Assembly (NCBI GenBank): GCA_902555585.1
Contig: CACDSY010000001.1
Span: 1-64,000 of the forward strand
DNA length: 64,000 nt
Direction of reading: 5' to 3'
From: an uncultured Pelagibacteraceae bacterium
Lineage (GTDB): Bacteria; Pseudomonadota; Alphaproteobacteria; Pelagibacterales; Pelagibacteraceae
Shown here: positions 22,786-31,818 of the stretch, in pieces
How the letters are laid out: each line of letters begins with the position of its first letter
How positions within the stretch are numbered: the stretch's first letter is position 1
Notes under the pieces: model-generated
Told to the model about the DNA's origin: nothing
Databases searched by the model: none
Seen by the model: only the letters and a program-made list of their open reading frames with translations
Made by a program: the position numbers and the translations under genes

Positions 22786-23904
22786 ATGCTCAATTTTATG
22801 AAAATTGAATTAGATAATAATAAGGTTTTCTTTAGAGATGAAAATCTGAATGAAGAAATTCATCCTTTTTGGCTTAGAGAAAGAGTAGAAAATGTTGAAT
22901 TATTAGATCAAAAAACACAGCAGAGACTATTTGATCCAAGCACCATGGAATCAGACGTCATTATAAAGTCAGCAATAATTGAAAAGGACCTCTTAAACAT
23001 AACTTTTTCAGATGGAATAGAAACTAAAATTGATATTAATAAAATAATTCGAGAATTTAAAAATTCCAACTCAATTATTAAAATTAAAGAAAAAGTAAAA
23101 TGGACTTCTTCACTTAATGATGTAAAAAAATTTAATTTTCATGAGAATATTTATGAAAGTGTTGAAATGCATGAATTACTTGCTTCTTTTTACAAGTATG
23201 GATTTGCAATTTTAAAGAATGTTCCAACTCACAATAATTATTTAATCAAATTTGCCAACTCTGTGGGCAGTGTTAGAAGAACTAATTTCGGTGAACACTT
23301 TAATGTTTCGTCAAAACCTAATCCTAATGATCTTGCATATACACCTTTGCCTTTGGCTCCTCATACCGATAATCCATATAGAAATCCAGTCCCTTGTATT
23401 CAGATATTGCATTGTATTGAGAATGAAGTAACCGGTGGTTTATCTACGTTGGTTGATGGTTATACTGTTACTGAAGATTTAAAAAAAGACTTTCCTGAAT
23501 ATTATGAAATATTAACTAAAGTAAAAGTAAAATTTAAATTTATTGATAAAGATGTGATTTTAGAAGACTGGTCTGAATTAATAGAGCTCGATGAAAACAA
23601 GAATTTTAAACAGGTTAGATTTAGTCCTCGGCTTGATTACGTACCGGTTTTAAAAAAAGAGGAACTAGACCTTTATTATAAGGCTAGAAAAAAATTATCT
23701 GATTTATATAACTCTGATTTCTATAGAATAGAATTTAGATTAATGTCCGGAGATTTAATTATGATGGATAATTACAGATTGCTTCATGGTAGAACAGAAT
23801 TTAATCCGAATGAGGGTAAAAGATTTTTACAAGGGTGCTATATTGAATATGATAGTACTGATAGCAAGCTTAGACATTTACAAAGAAAGTTTAATATAAA
23901 TTAA
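22786..23904 (+). CDS. Gamma-butyrobetaine dioxygenase-like 2-oxoglutarate/Fe(II) oxygenase
   Basis: A 372-residue TauD/TfdA-fold oxygenase with the N-terminal zinc-like domain of BBOX ('FRDENLNEEIHPFWLRERV', usually DUF971). The iron-binding facial triad is His-x-Asp in 'APHTDNPYRNPVP' near residue 195 and the distal His in 'YRLLHGRTEF' near 345; Arg nearby binds 2-oxoglutarate. It probably hydroxylates gamma-butyrobetaine to L-carnitine or a similar trimethylammonium compound. A second ATG four codons downstream is a possible start. It stands alone between divergent HisN and convergent CcdA. A trimethyllysine dioxygenase function is an alternative. Confidence 0.85.
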   Translation: MLNFMKIELDNNKVFFRDENLNEEIHPFWLRERVENVELLDQKTQQRLFDPSTMESDVIIKSAIIEKDLLNITFSDGIETKIDINKIIREFKNSNSIIKIKEKVKWTSSLNDVKKFNFHENIYESVEMHELLASFYKYGFAILKNVPTHNNYLIKFANSVGSVRRTNFGEHFNVSSKPNPNDLAYTPLPLAPHTDNPYRNPVPCIQILHCIENEVTGGLSTLVDGYTVTEDLKKDFPEYYEILTKVKVKFKFIDKDVILEDWSELIELDENKNFKQVRFSPRLDYVPVLKKEELDLYYKARKKLSDLYNSDFYRIEFRLMSGDLIMMDNYRLLHGRTEFNPNEGKRFLQGCYIEYDSTDSKLRHLQRKFNIN

Positions 23905-23905
23905 T

Positions 23906-24613
23906 TTAACCTATGCTTTGTAAAAAAGGCATATACTCAAGAAGATAATAACCTAAAGCTTGCAACTGATTGGTAATCATTAGTACTCCTGTAATTAACA
24001 GTAGAGATCCACCAAACATATTTATCATCTTCATCTTCGCTTTTAGATTTTTAGAAAAAATCATAAATTTTTGTATCAAGTAACCTGATAGAACAAAGGG
24101 AATTGCTAGTCCAAGAGAATAAAATGATAAAAGACCAATTCCTTTATTAATACTATCTTCGGTTGAAGCGATTGCGAGAATTGATCCTAAAATTGGACCA
24201 ATACAAGGTGTCCAGCCAAATCCAAAAGCCATACCAATTAATATTGAACTTATTATTCCAGTATTGTTATTTGTCTGAAATCTCTTCTCATAATTTAAAA
24301 ACTTAAGATTTATGAGCCCTAATATTTGTAAAGAAAATATTATAATGATTATTCCAGCTCCAATTCTGAGTTGATAGGAGTTTTCTAATACTAAAGAGCC
24401 TAAAAATGTAGCTGTAGCTCCAAAACTTATGAATACAATAGAAAATCCGACTGCAAATAAAATAATAGGAAAAATATTTACAGTTTTTTTTTCAAGTAAT
24501 TCATTAAGAGTTGATCCTGATATATATGATATATATCCTGGTATTAGAGGCAGAACACATGGAGATAAAAAGCTAAGCAAACCAGCTCCAAAAGCTAAAA
24601 TAAATTCAATCAT
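23906..24613 (-). CDS. ccdA: Cytochrome c biogenesis/thiol-disulfide transporter CcdA
   Basis: A 235-residue inner-membrane protein with about six helices. The two thiol motifs are present: 'FLSPCVLPLIPGYISYISG' near residue 15-33 and 'GFGWTPCIGPILGSILA' near residue 132-148, whose cysteines relay electrons from cytoplasmic thioredoxin to the periplasm for cytochrome c maturation. No cyc or ccm genes lie next to it. It begins inside the ppc stop (1-base overlap, TAATG), so it is co-translated with ppc. Confidence 0.9.
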   Translation of the reverse strand: MIEFILAFGAGLLSFLSPCVLPLIPGYISYISGSTLNELLEKKTVNIFPIILFAVGFSIVFISFGATATFLGSLVLENSYQLRIGAGIIIIIFSLQILGLINLKFLNYEKRFQTNNNTGIISSILIGMAFGFGWTPCIGPILGSILAIASTEDSINKGIGLLSFYSLGLAIPFVLSGYLIQKFMIFSKNLKAKMKMINMFGGSLLLITGVLMITNQLQALGYYLLEYMPFLQSIG

Positions 24614-27300
24614 TATCCAGTATTTTTGATAGCTGCAGAAATACCTGCTATTGATGCCATCATTGCATCATTTAAATCTTTTTTATCTTTTTTATTTAAA
24701 TTTCTTTTTAAAAGCTTATTCATCACTACTGCTTGTAAAACATTAAGGATTTCAGAATATATGTTTCTAATAATTGCTGGACCTCTAAAAATTTTTCTTT
24801 GTTTAAAAATTTCTTTTGGTGTTATTTGATCATTCAATTTTTTAACAGCATCAAATTGAAATCTTAATTTTTTTCCAACTCTGATAAGTTTATCATCAGC
24901 TAGGTTTTTTTCGTAAATTTTTGATATTTCTGGGTCTACCTTAGAAATTACCATGTCAAGCAAGTCCATTGTTGAATTAAAATAAGGCCAGTTTTTTTCC
25001 ATATCAATAAGTGTTTTTTTAAATTTCTTTATAGATGAATATCTTAAGGCCTCAGCAGTACCTAACCAAGCGGGTAACATTAATCTAATTTGTGTCCAGG
25101 CAAAAACCCAAGGAATAGCTCTTAAACTATTTATATTATCAACATTTTTTCTTTTAGAAGGTCTAGAGCCAATTGATAATTTCCCTAGTGCCATATGAGG
25201 AGTTACGGTTTTAAAATATCTTATAAAATCTGAACTTTGATTTATATTTTTTCGATAAGAACTTGTTGATATCTCAGACATACTTTGAATTAATTGTCTC
25301 CAACTGTCTTTTGGTTTTGGAGGTGGGTTTAAAGTAGCTTCCATAACAGATCCTATATAACTGCACAGATTATATTTTGCTAAAGGCTCATAACCATATT
25401 TTTGCTGTATTACTTCTCCTTGATCGGTTATTCGAATTTTACCATTGACCGATCCAGCTGGTTGTGATCTCAGTGTTGCTTGTATCGGTCCACCACCTCT
25501 TCCTGCAGACCCTCCTCTTCCATGAAAAAATGTAACGTCTATTTTAAATTTTTTAGCAAGTTTAATTATTTCTTCCTGTAATTTAAATTGATGCCAACTC
25601 GCAGAAAGCTTTCCAGCATCTTTACTTGAGTCAGAGTACCCAATCATAATTTCTTGCTTGTTATTAATATCTTTTCTGTACCATTTTAATGAAAAAAGTT
25701 TTTCCATTATTGGTTTTGCATTTATCAGATCATCAAGTGTTTCGAAAAGAGGAACTACTCTAAGTCTATTCTCAATTTTTGCTTCTTTTTGAAAAAACAT
25801 GACTGATAATATATCAGAGGCCGAAGATGTCATTGAGATTACATATGCTCCTAAGCACTCCTTAGGTTGACTTGCTAATACTTTAAAAGTAGACCAAACC
25901 TCTTTATTTTCTTTATTTTTAAATTGAAAATTTTTTAATACATTTTTACTTTGCATTTTGTTCGATAAATAGTTAATTTTTTTGTCCTCATCCCAAGTAG
26001 AATAATTCTGGTTTAGTTTTTTCTTTATATATTCTGCTAATAATTGAGAATGTCTTGAAGACTCTTGTCTTATATCAAGTCGTGCAAGATTTATTCCAAA
26101 ACACTTAGCTCTTCGCATTAAATCTAATAAATCACCACTTGCTATATTTTCACTTTGGTTTTGTTCTAACGACTCTCTTACAACTCTCAATGGTTTTAAA
26201 ATTTCTTCTCTCTCTGATAGTAGATCTTTTTCATTCAATGGTTTATTGTTTGCCAAGTAACCTTCTATTGCTCTATGTGTTTTTCTTAATTTATCCCTTA
26301 AAGGTCTTAGATAAACTCTATAAGGCTCGAATGTTCTTCCTGTAGTTTTTAATATTTTTTTTGAACATTTTTCCATAGAGTAAGATCTAATTAACTTTGT
26401 CATTGACTTCTCATAAAGTTTAGCTGCCTCCCACCTTGATAACAAAATAACTCTTTTAGTAACTTCTGCAGTAACAAATGGATTGCCATCTCTATCACCA
26501 CCCATCCACGATCCAAACTCAATAGGATTAAAATTTTTAGGCAAACCTTTACCCATATTTTTTTCAAATATTTGATTTAATCTTCTATAAACTTTTGGAA
26601 TTGTATCCCACAGGCTATCTTCAATAATTGCTAGTCCCCATCTTGCCTCCTCTGCAGGAGTTGGTTTAGATCTTTTGATTTCGTCTGTATTCCATATAAT
26701 TGTGATTTCGTCAAAAACCTTACGATCTAAAACTTTTAATTTTGAGGGATAATTTTTAAGTAAGCTTCTTTGTTCTAATATTTCTGTTAAGGAATGGTAC
26801 TTCTGTATCAATGTTCTTCTTTTTACTTCGGTTGGATGTGCCGTGAGTACAATTCCTATATTTAGACTTTTGGCAATATTATAAATTTTATTATTAGATA
26901 TTTTTTTATTTTTAAAAAAATTTTCAAATATTTCTTCTATGAAAATATTTTGAAATTTTTTCTCTTGTTTCACATTCTCATAAAGATCTAGAGTTCTAGA
27001 AGCATCAATTGACTCAGCCAAATTATAAAAGTTCATAAAATGATTAAATGCGCGAGTTAATTTAAATAGTAAATGTGGTGGTAATTTTTTAATTTCGTTT
27101 AAAATTTTTTTAAATGGCTCTTTGCGATTTTTGTTAGCAATATTTGCTTTGGAAAGTAATCTAATTTTTTCAACTAGATCATAGAATTTCTGTCCCTCTT
27201 GTTCTTTAATTACTCTTCCTAATATGTTTCCTAAAAATCGAACATCATCTCTAAGAGATTTTGTGGGTATTCTTTCATAGTAGAGGTCTCTTTTTAGCAT
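24613..27300 (-). CDS. ppc: Phosphoenolpyruvate carboxylase
   Basis: An 895-residue enzyme of full PEPC length (about 880-960). Catalytic segments are 'LTAHPTEVKRRT' near residue 153, 'SWMGGDRDGNP' near residue 263, 'GYSDSSKDAG' near 570, and 'FFHGRGGSAGRGGGP' near 600; the C-terminal end 'GISAAIKNTG' matches the family's terminal NTG. It carboxylates PEP to oxaloacetate, an anaplerotic step. It overlaps the SMP-30 gene upstream by 26 bases, so it seems to be the tail of the sugar-acid operon that runs from 37676. That links sugar catabolism to TCA-cycle replenishment. Confidence 0.95.
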   Translation of the reverse strand: MLKRDLYYERIPTKSLRDDVRFLGNILGRVIKEQEGQKFYDLVEKIRLLSKANIANKNRKEPFKKILNEIKKLPPHLLFKLTRAFNHFMNFYNLAESIDASRTLDLYENVKQEKKFQNIFIEEIFENFFKNKKISNNKIYNIAKSLNIGIVLTAHPTEVKRRTLIQKYHSLTEILEQRSLLKNYPSKLKVLDRKVFDEITIIWNTDEIKRSKPTPAEEARWGLAIIEDSLWDTIPKVYRRLNQIFEKNMGKGLPKNFNPIEFGSWMGGDRDGNPFVTAEVTKRVILLSRWEAAKLYEKSMTKLIRSYSMEKCSKKILKTTGRTFEPYRVYLRPLRDKLRKTHRAIEGYLANNKPLNEKDLLSEREEILKPLRVVRESLEQNQSENIASGDLLDLMRRAKCFGINLARLDIRQESSRHSQLLAEYIKKKLNQNYSTWDEDKKINYLSNKMQSKNVLKNFQFKNKENKEVWSTFKVLASQPKECLGAYVISMTSSASDILSVMFFQKEAKIENRLRVVPLFETLDDLINAKPIMEKLFSLKWYRKDINNKQEIMIGYSDSSKDAGKLSASWHQFKLQEEIIKLAKKFKIDVTFFHGRGGSAGRGGGPIQATLRSQPAGSVNGKIRITDQGEVIQQKYGYEPLAKYNLCSYIGSVMEATLNPPPKPKDSWRQLIQSMSEISTSSYRKNINQSSDFIRYFKTVTPHMALGKLSIGSRPSKRKNVDNINSLRAIPWVFAWTQIRLMLPAWLGTAEALRYSSIKKFKKTLIDMEKNWPYFNSTMDLLDMVISKVDPEISKIYEKNLADDKLIRVGKKLRFQFDAVKKLNDQITPKEIFKQRKIFRGPAIIRNIYSEILNVLQAVVMNKLLKRNLNKKDKKDLNDAMMASIAGISAAIKNTG

Positions 27301-28186
27301 TTTTTATTACAAACTTTTTTTGATTTATACCAATAGCATTAGTTTGTATTTTAAATAAACTTCCTGAAAATTTAAATTTTTTAATTTCACTGTTTTTCAT
27401 GCCTTTTAAAGCAGATGTGACAAATAAATCTGAATTTTTTGGGCCACCAAAGGCACAATTAGTAACATTTTTAGCGGGTAAATTGATCTTATGTACCTGT
27501 TTGGCAAATTTATTTAAAACACTTACGCAAGCTCCATGATACTGGCATACCCATAAATTTCCAGCTTTATCTAAGGTCATGCCATCTGGCACTCCTTCCT
27601 TATTTGAAAATCTTTTAAATATTTTTTTACTTATTATATTTTCATTTTTATCTATCTTAATTTTGTAGATTATCCTCTTTCTACTATCTGTATGATAAAA
27701 GTTTTTTTTATCAATAAAAGCAGGTCCATTAGTAATCATGTAATCGTCATCTACTTTTTTAAGATTAAATTTTTTATCTAGGCAATAAAGAGCTCCATTT
27801 GGGATATTTCTTTCAAGGTTATCCATGGTTCCAAACCATAGTTTTCCATTTAGATCTGTTTTGCCATCATTAATTCTGTTCATTTTTAATGATTTTTCTA
27901 TGGTTATTGATTTAATTTTTTTTTTACTTTTTAAATTTACTATTCTTAATTCACCTTGGAGACCTAATATAAATATATTATTTTTTATATGAGCTAAAAA
28001 ACCTATTTCTTTATTTACTTTAATAGTTTCTTTTTTTTTATTTTTTAAATTTAAAATATGAATTCTTTTTTTTTTGATGTCTGTAATATAAATTGAATTA
28101 TGCTCTTTAACCCATAAAGTACCTTCACCTAATGTACATTTTAAATTCCACAAAACTTCAGGTTTTGAGGTTATAATCTTAGCCAT
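27275..28186 (-). CDS. SMP-30/gluconolactonase-family lactonase
   Basis: A 303-residue six-bladed beta-propeller of the SMP-30 family. Metal-binding residues visible are Glu in 'LGEGTLW' near residue 19, Asn in 'MITNGPAF' near 150 and Asp in 'VPDGMTLDKAGNLWV' near 200. It probably opens a sugar-acid lactone such as fuconolactone, arabinonolactone or gluconolactone. The gene overlaps the start of ppc (26 bases) and the end of the enolase-superfamily gene (8 bases). Unusual lysine richness ('NLKNKKKETIK', 'KSKKKIKS') fits AT-driven codon drift. Its position after the dehydratase supports a lactonase in the same pathway. Confidence 0.85.
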   Translation of the reverse strand: MAKIITSKPEVLWNLKCTLGEGTLWVKEHNSIYITDIKKKRIHILNLKNKKKETIKVNKEIGFLAHIKNNIFILGLQGELRIVNLKSKKKIKSITIEKSLKMNRINDGKTDLNGKLWFGTMDNLERNIPNGALYCLDKKFNLKKVDDDYMITNGPAFIDKKNFYHTDSRKRIIYKIKIDKNENIISKKIFKRFSNKEGVPDGMTLDKAGNLWVCQYHGACVSVLNKFAKQVHKINLPAKNVTNCAFGGPKNSDLFVTSALKGMKNSEIKKFKFSGSLFKIQTNAIGINQKKFVIKNAKKRPLL

Positions 28187-29351
28187 TATACTCGTATTCT
28201 TTTATAAATTCTTTTTTTGGATTAATTCCAATTCCTATATTTTCTAATGGTGAAGCAAATCCATCTTTATCTTTTACCTGGTCTAAAATTGAAAATTTTT
28301 CTTCAGCAAGATCTGTAATAAAAATATTTTTTTCAGTGGTATCGAATTCTAACATTGATTTCGTTGGAAATAGTCCACCTGGCATATCTGGTAAAGAAGT
28401 AAGTAAATGCAGATTTACTGCTACACTTAAAACTGAACCCCATACATGATTAACAATTGGGATAAAATTCGACTGAGCTAATGCTGATACTTTTAAATAT
28501 TCTGTTATTCCACCTAAACCACAAACTTCTGGTTGAGCTATATCAATGCAATTATATTTAATTAGTTGGTTCCAACCGTATTTTGTGAACTCCGCTTCAC
28601 CGCCAGCAATATTTGTTTTTAATTTTTCTTTTAGTTCTTTGTATCCATCGTAATCTTCTGGTGCCACAGGTTCTTCAAACCAATAGATTTCCATTTCATC
28701 CAATCCTTTACCAACGTACAAAGCATCATTTCTGTTATAAGCATGATTGGCATCGACCATTAGTTTAAAATTGTTGCCGATTGCTTCTCTTACTGCACTT
28801 ACTAACTTTAAATCTTCTTTTGGACCTAAACCAACTTTCATCTTCATCGCATTGAAGTTTTTTTCTTTTATTTGATTTGCTTCTTTTTTGAATAATTCAC
28901 ATAATTCTTCGACAGGTTTTCTTTGCAGCATCATTCCATAACCATAAACTGGAATTTTCTTATTAGTTTTACCTCCTAATAATTGGTAAAGAGGCAATTT
29001 TGCTTTTTTCGCTAGTATATCCCATAATGCTATATCAATTCCTGATATTGCCTGAATGGGCATTCCTTTCTGACCGCTATCTCTAAGTAAATTATAAACT
29101 TTATGCCAAATATATTCTTTATTAATTGGATCTTCTCCTATTATTAAAGGTTGTATTACTTTTTCTACAATATATTTGTTAGCGAGAGCTATATTTCCAG
29201 GGCCAAAACATTCTCCCCAACCTGTAATACCCTCATCAGTTTCTATCTCTACTAGGTGAGCGGTTTTGTGTTTATAATATTGTTGAGAATATCCAAGTTC
29301 TTTATCCAACTCATATCTAAGTACATGACTTTTGATTGAGCTGATCTTCAC
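28179..29351 (-). CDS. Mandelate racemase/muconate-lactonizing-type sugar-acid dehydratase
   Basis: A 390-residue enolase-superfamily enzyme of the MR subgroup. Active-site parts: the K-x-K 'FNAMKMKVGLGPK' near residue 168, Asp in 'LMVDANHAYN' near 200, Glu in 'YWFEEPVAPED' near 226, Glu in 'IAGGEAEFT' near 252 and the general-base His in 'PIVNHVWGS' near 302. The double Lys and His is the MR-type base pair, common to galactonate, gluconate, fuconate and arabinonate dehydratases. Lying next to lactonase, FAH and SDR genes, it probably dehydrates L-fuconate, D-arabinonate or a similar aldonate to a 2-keto-3-deoxy acid. The exact sugar acid is inferred. Confidence 0.82.
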   Translation of the reverse strand: MKISSIKSHVLRYELDKELGYSQQYYKHKTAHLVEIETDEGITGWGECFGPGNIALANKYIVEKVIQPLIIGEDPINKEYIWHKVYNLLRDSGQKGMPIQAISGIDIALWDILAKKAKLPLYQLLGGKTNKKIPVYGYGMMLQRKPVEELCELFKKEANQIKEKNFNAMKMKVGLGPKEDLKLVSAVREAIGNNFKLMVDANHAYNRNDALYVGKGLDEMEIYWFEEPVAPEDYDGYKELKEKLKTNIAGGEAEFTKYGWNQLIKYNCIDIAQPEVCGLGGITEYLKVSALAQSNFIPIVNHVWGSVLSVAVNLHLLTSLPDMPGGLFPTKSMLEFDTTEKNIFITDLAEEKFSILDQVKDKDGFASPLENIGIGINPKKEFIKEYEYNG

Positions 29352-29356
29352 AATTA

Positions 29357-30199
29357 TTAAACAGCAACTACTTTAGAGTTCTGTTCTCCTAAATTTTCTA
29401 TAGATAATTTCATCTCATCACCAGCTTTTAAAAAAACTTGAGGCTTTCTTCCCATGCCTACTCCTGGTGGGGTGCCTGTAGTTATAATATCTCCAGGTTG
29501 TAATGACATAAATTTACTCACATAAGATACAATGGTATCTACATTAAAAATCATAGTACTTGTATTTCCTGTTTGCATTCTTTCACCATTTACATCCAAC
29601 ATCATCTTTAAATTATTAATGTCTTTAATTTCATCCTTAGTTACCAAGTAAGGCCCAGTAGGCCCATAAGTGTCATGAGACTTTCCTTTAACCCATTGTC
29701 CCATCTTTTCAATTTGCCACTCTCGTTCACTAACATCGTTTACTAAACAATATCCTAAAATATGATCTTGTGATTGACTTTCTGAAATATGTTTTGCTTC
29801 TTTTCCGATTACAATTCCAAGTTCAACTTCCCAATCTAGTTTTTTTGATCCAGAGACTATTTCTACATCATCATTAGGTCCACACATCGAACTAGTCGCT
29901 TTCATAAACATTATTGGTTCTTTAGGAATATCGGCACCGACCTCAGCGGCATGATCTGAATAATTAAGTCCTATTGCTACAAATTTTCCAGGACTTGTAA
30001 TGCAAGAACCTATTCTTTGATCTGATGAAATTTCAGGAAGACTTGATGTATCAATACTTTGAATTTTTGAAATTGTTTCAAAATTTAAATTGTGTGGGTT
30101 TAAATCACTTACATGTGAGCTAATATCTCTTATTTTTCCATTACCATCTATTATAGCTGGTTTTTCTTTTCCCTTTTCGCCTAGTCTTAATAGTTTCAT
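29357..30199 (-). CDS. Fumarylacetoacetate hydrolase family protein (2,4-diketo-3-deoxy-aldonate hydrolase-like)
   Basis: A 280-residue FAH-family protein. The N-terminus 'MKLLRLGEKGKEKPAIIDGNGKIRD' is characteristic of the 2,4-diketo-3-deoxy-L-fuconate/rhamnonate hydrolase group. Metal-binding acidic residues are in 'DWEVELGIVIGKEAKHI' near residue 125 (Glu) and 'YCLVNDVSEREWQ' near 155 (Asp), and 'GDIITTGTPPGVGMG' near 236 is the FAH C-terminal loop. Such enzymes split 2,4-diketo-3-deoxy acids into pyruvate plus lactate or glycolate. It starts behind 'AAAGGAG', 16 bases after the SDR stop. Acylpyruvase is the alternative. Confidence 0.85.
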   Translation of the reverse strand: MKLLRLGEKGKEKPAIIDGNGKIRDISSHVSDLNPHNLNFETISKIQSIDTSSLPEISSDQRIGSCITSPGKFVAIGLNYSDHAAEVGADIPKEPIMFMKATSSMCGPNDDVEIVSGSKKLDWEVELGIVIGKEAKHISESQSQDHILGYCLVNDVSEREWQIEKMGQWVKGKSHDTYGPTGPYLVTKDEIKDINNLKMMLDVNGERMQTGNTSTMIFNVDTIVSYVSKFMSLQPGDIITTGTPPGVGMGRKPQVFLKAGDEMKLSIENLGEQNSKVVAV

Positions 30200-30215
30200 T
30201 ATTTCTCCTTTATAT

Positions 30216-30956
30216 TTAAATTGTCATTCCACCATCTACAGAAAAAGTATTTCCTGTTGTAAATGTTGATTCATCACTAGCTAAATATATAGCAAAATCA
30301 GCTATTTCTTGAGCAGTTCCTAATCTTTCCATTGGTTGTCTTGCTATGAAATCCTTTTTTGCCTTAACTGGATCTGGACTTTGTTTTACTCTATCTTCCC
30401 AAGAAGGCGTAAATACTGTTCCAGGTGCAATTGCATTACATCTAATTTTTCGCTTAACAAAATCTGATGCGATTGATTTTGTTAGTCCAATAATAGCTGC
30501 TTTACTTGCTCCATAAACAAATCTATTTGGTAGTCCCTTAATGCTAGATGCAACAGAGGCAACATTTATAATACTTCCTCCGTTATTATTGATCATTGTT
30601 GGCAATGTAGCCTTACACATAAAGTACATAGATTTAATATTCGTATCAAAAGAAAAATCCCAATCTTTCTCCTCACAATCTAAAATTGTTCCGTGGTGGA
30701 CAAACCCTACCGCATTAAATAATACATCTATATTACTAAACGTATTTATGAATTCTTTAATATCTTCATTTTTTGTTGAATCTAATTTTTTAACTTTAAT
30801 TTTTGGATATTCTTTATTTAGTTCACTTAAAGTATTTTCATTAATATCGGTAGCAGTAACATTTGCTCCTTCGTTATGAAAAGTTATAGCTGTTGCTTTT
30901 CCTATCCCTTGTCCAGCAGCAGTAATGATTACTTCTTTACCCTCAAGTCTTCCCAT
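30216..30956 (-). CDS. SDR oxidoreductase, 2-keto-3-deoxy-L-fuconate dehydrogenase-like
   Basis: A 246-residue short-chain dehydrogenase. NAD-binding 'GQGIGKA' near residue 15, 'DVLFNAVGFVHHGTI' near 77, and catalytic Ser-Tyr-Lys are in 'SIINVASVASS' and 'FVYGASKAAIIGL' near 130-150. The 'MGRLEGKEVIITAAGQGIGKATA' start and 'ARQPMERLGTAQEIADFAIYLASDESTFTTG' tail are like 2-keto-3-deoxy-L-fuconate 4-dehydrogenase. I start at ATG 30956 behind 'AAAGGATTAATA'; a longer frame reaching 31019 would only add residues that overlap the previous gene. Even so it overlaps the reductase gene's end by 14 bases. It fits step 4 of a non-phosphorylating fuconate pathway. Confidence 0.85.
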   Translation of the reverse strand: MGRLEGKEVIITAAGQGIGKATAITFHNEGANVTATDINENTLSELNKEYPKIKVKKLDSTKNEDIKEFINTFSNIDVLFNAVGFVHHGTILDCEEKDWDFSFDTNIKSMYFMCKATLPTMINNNGGSIINVASVASSIKGLPNRFVYGASKAAIIGLTKSIASDFVKRKIRCNAIAPGTVFTPSWEDRVKQSPDPVKAKKDFIARQPMERLGTAQEIADFAIYLASDESTFTTGNTFSVDGGMTI

Positions 30957-31818
30957 TATTAATCCTTTCAATTTCTTTATATATTGAACTATGATCTGTT
31001 TCACCATGTCCATTTTCAACTAATGATTTATACATTTCTTTAACTAAATTTGAAATAGGTAATTGGGTATTATAATTATTTGCACATTCTAAGATATTAT
31101 TCATATCTTTTAACTGACCAGAAGTTTTGCCTTTTGGACTAAAATCTTTATCTATCATTCTTTTTCCATGTGTTCTAAGAACTTTACTATCGGCCCAACC
31201 TCCAGACAAAGCCTTAATCATTTTATTTGGGTCTGCTCCAGCCTTTTCACAAAGAGTAACTGCTTCAGCAACAGCACCAATAGCTAATCCAACAATAATT
31301 TGGTTTGCTAATTTAGAAACCTGACCACATCCTATTGGACCAACAAGAGTTGGATTTCCCATTGATTTTAAAATATCTTTAACTGATTCAAAAACTATCT
31401 GTTCTCCCCCAATCATTATAGCGAGAGATGCTTCTTCAGCTCCTATCGTTCCACCTGAAACTGGTGCATCTAAGTAATTAATTTTTCGAGATTTTAAATT
31501 TTTTCCATGATTAACTGCTGTAGTTTGTTTTACAGAGCTCATATCAATTACAGTTGAATTAGGTTTTAAATTATTTAAAAATTCATCGCTACCTATAACT
31601 TCATTGATCGCATCATCATTAGTTAACATTGTAATTACTACATGACTTTCTTTAACAAGTTCTCCTATTGAATTTGAAATTTCGGCACCAAAGTCTTTTA
31701 GTGGCTCAGCTTTATTTTTGGATCTGTTAAATGCTCTAACTTTGTATCCTGCTTTTAATATATTTTTTGCCATTGGAAAGCCCATAAGGCCAGTACCAAT
31801 AAAACCTATATTTTGCAT
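30943..31818 (-). CDS. 3-hydroxyisobutyrate dehydrogenase family (GarR-like 2-hydroxy-3-oxopropionate reductase)
   Basis: A 291-residue beta-hydroxyacid dehydrogenase. The Rossmann motif 'GFIGTGLMGFPMA' at residues 4-17, substrate motif 'DAPVSGGTIGAEEASL' near 118, and catalytic Lys in 'VGPIGCGQVSKLANQ' near 170 are those of the family. The likely reaction is NAD(P)H-dependent reduction of tartronate semialdehyde to glycerate, or the related 3-hydroxyisobutyrate or succinic-semialdehyde step. It overlaps the TRAP large permease stop by one base and the downstream SDR by 14, so it is translationally coupled in the operon. Confidence 0.87.
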   Translation of the reverse strand: MQNIGFIGTGLMGFPMAKNILKAGYKVRAFNRSKNKAEPLKDFGAEISNSIGELVKESHVVITMLTNDDAINEVIGSDEFLNNLKPNSTVIDMSSVKQTTAVNHGKNLKSRKINYLDAPVSGGTIGAEEASLAIMIGGEQIVFESVKDILKSMGNPTLVGPIGCGQVSKLANQIIVGLAIGAVAEAVTLCEKAGADPNKMIKALSGGWADSKVLRTHGKRMIDKDFSPKGKTSGQLKDMNNILECANNYNTQLPISNLVKEMYKSLVENGHGETDHSSIYKEIERINNGKT

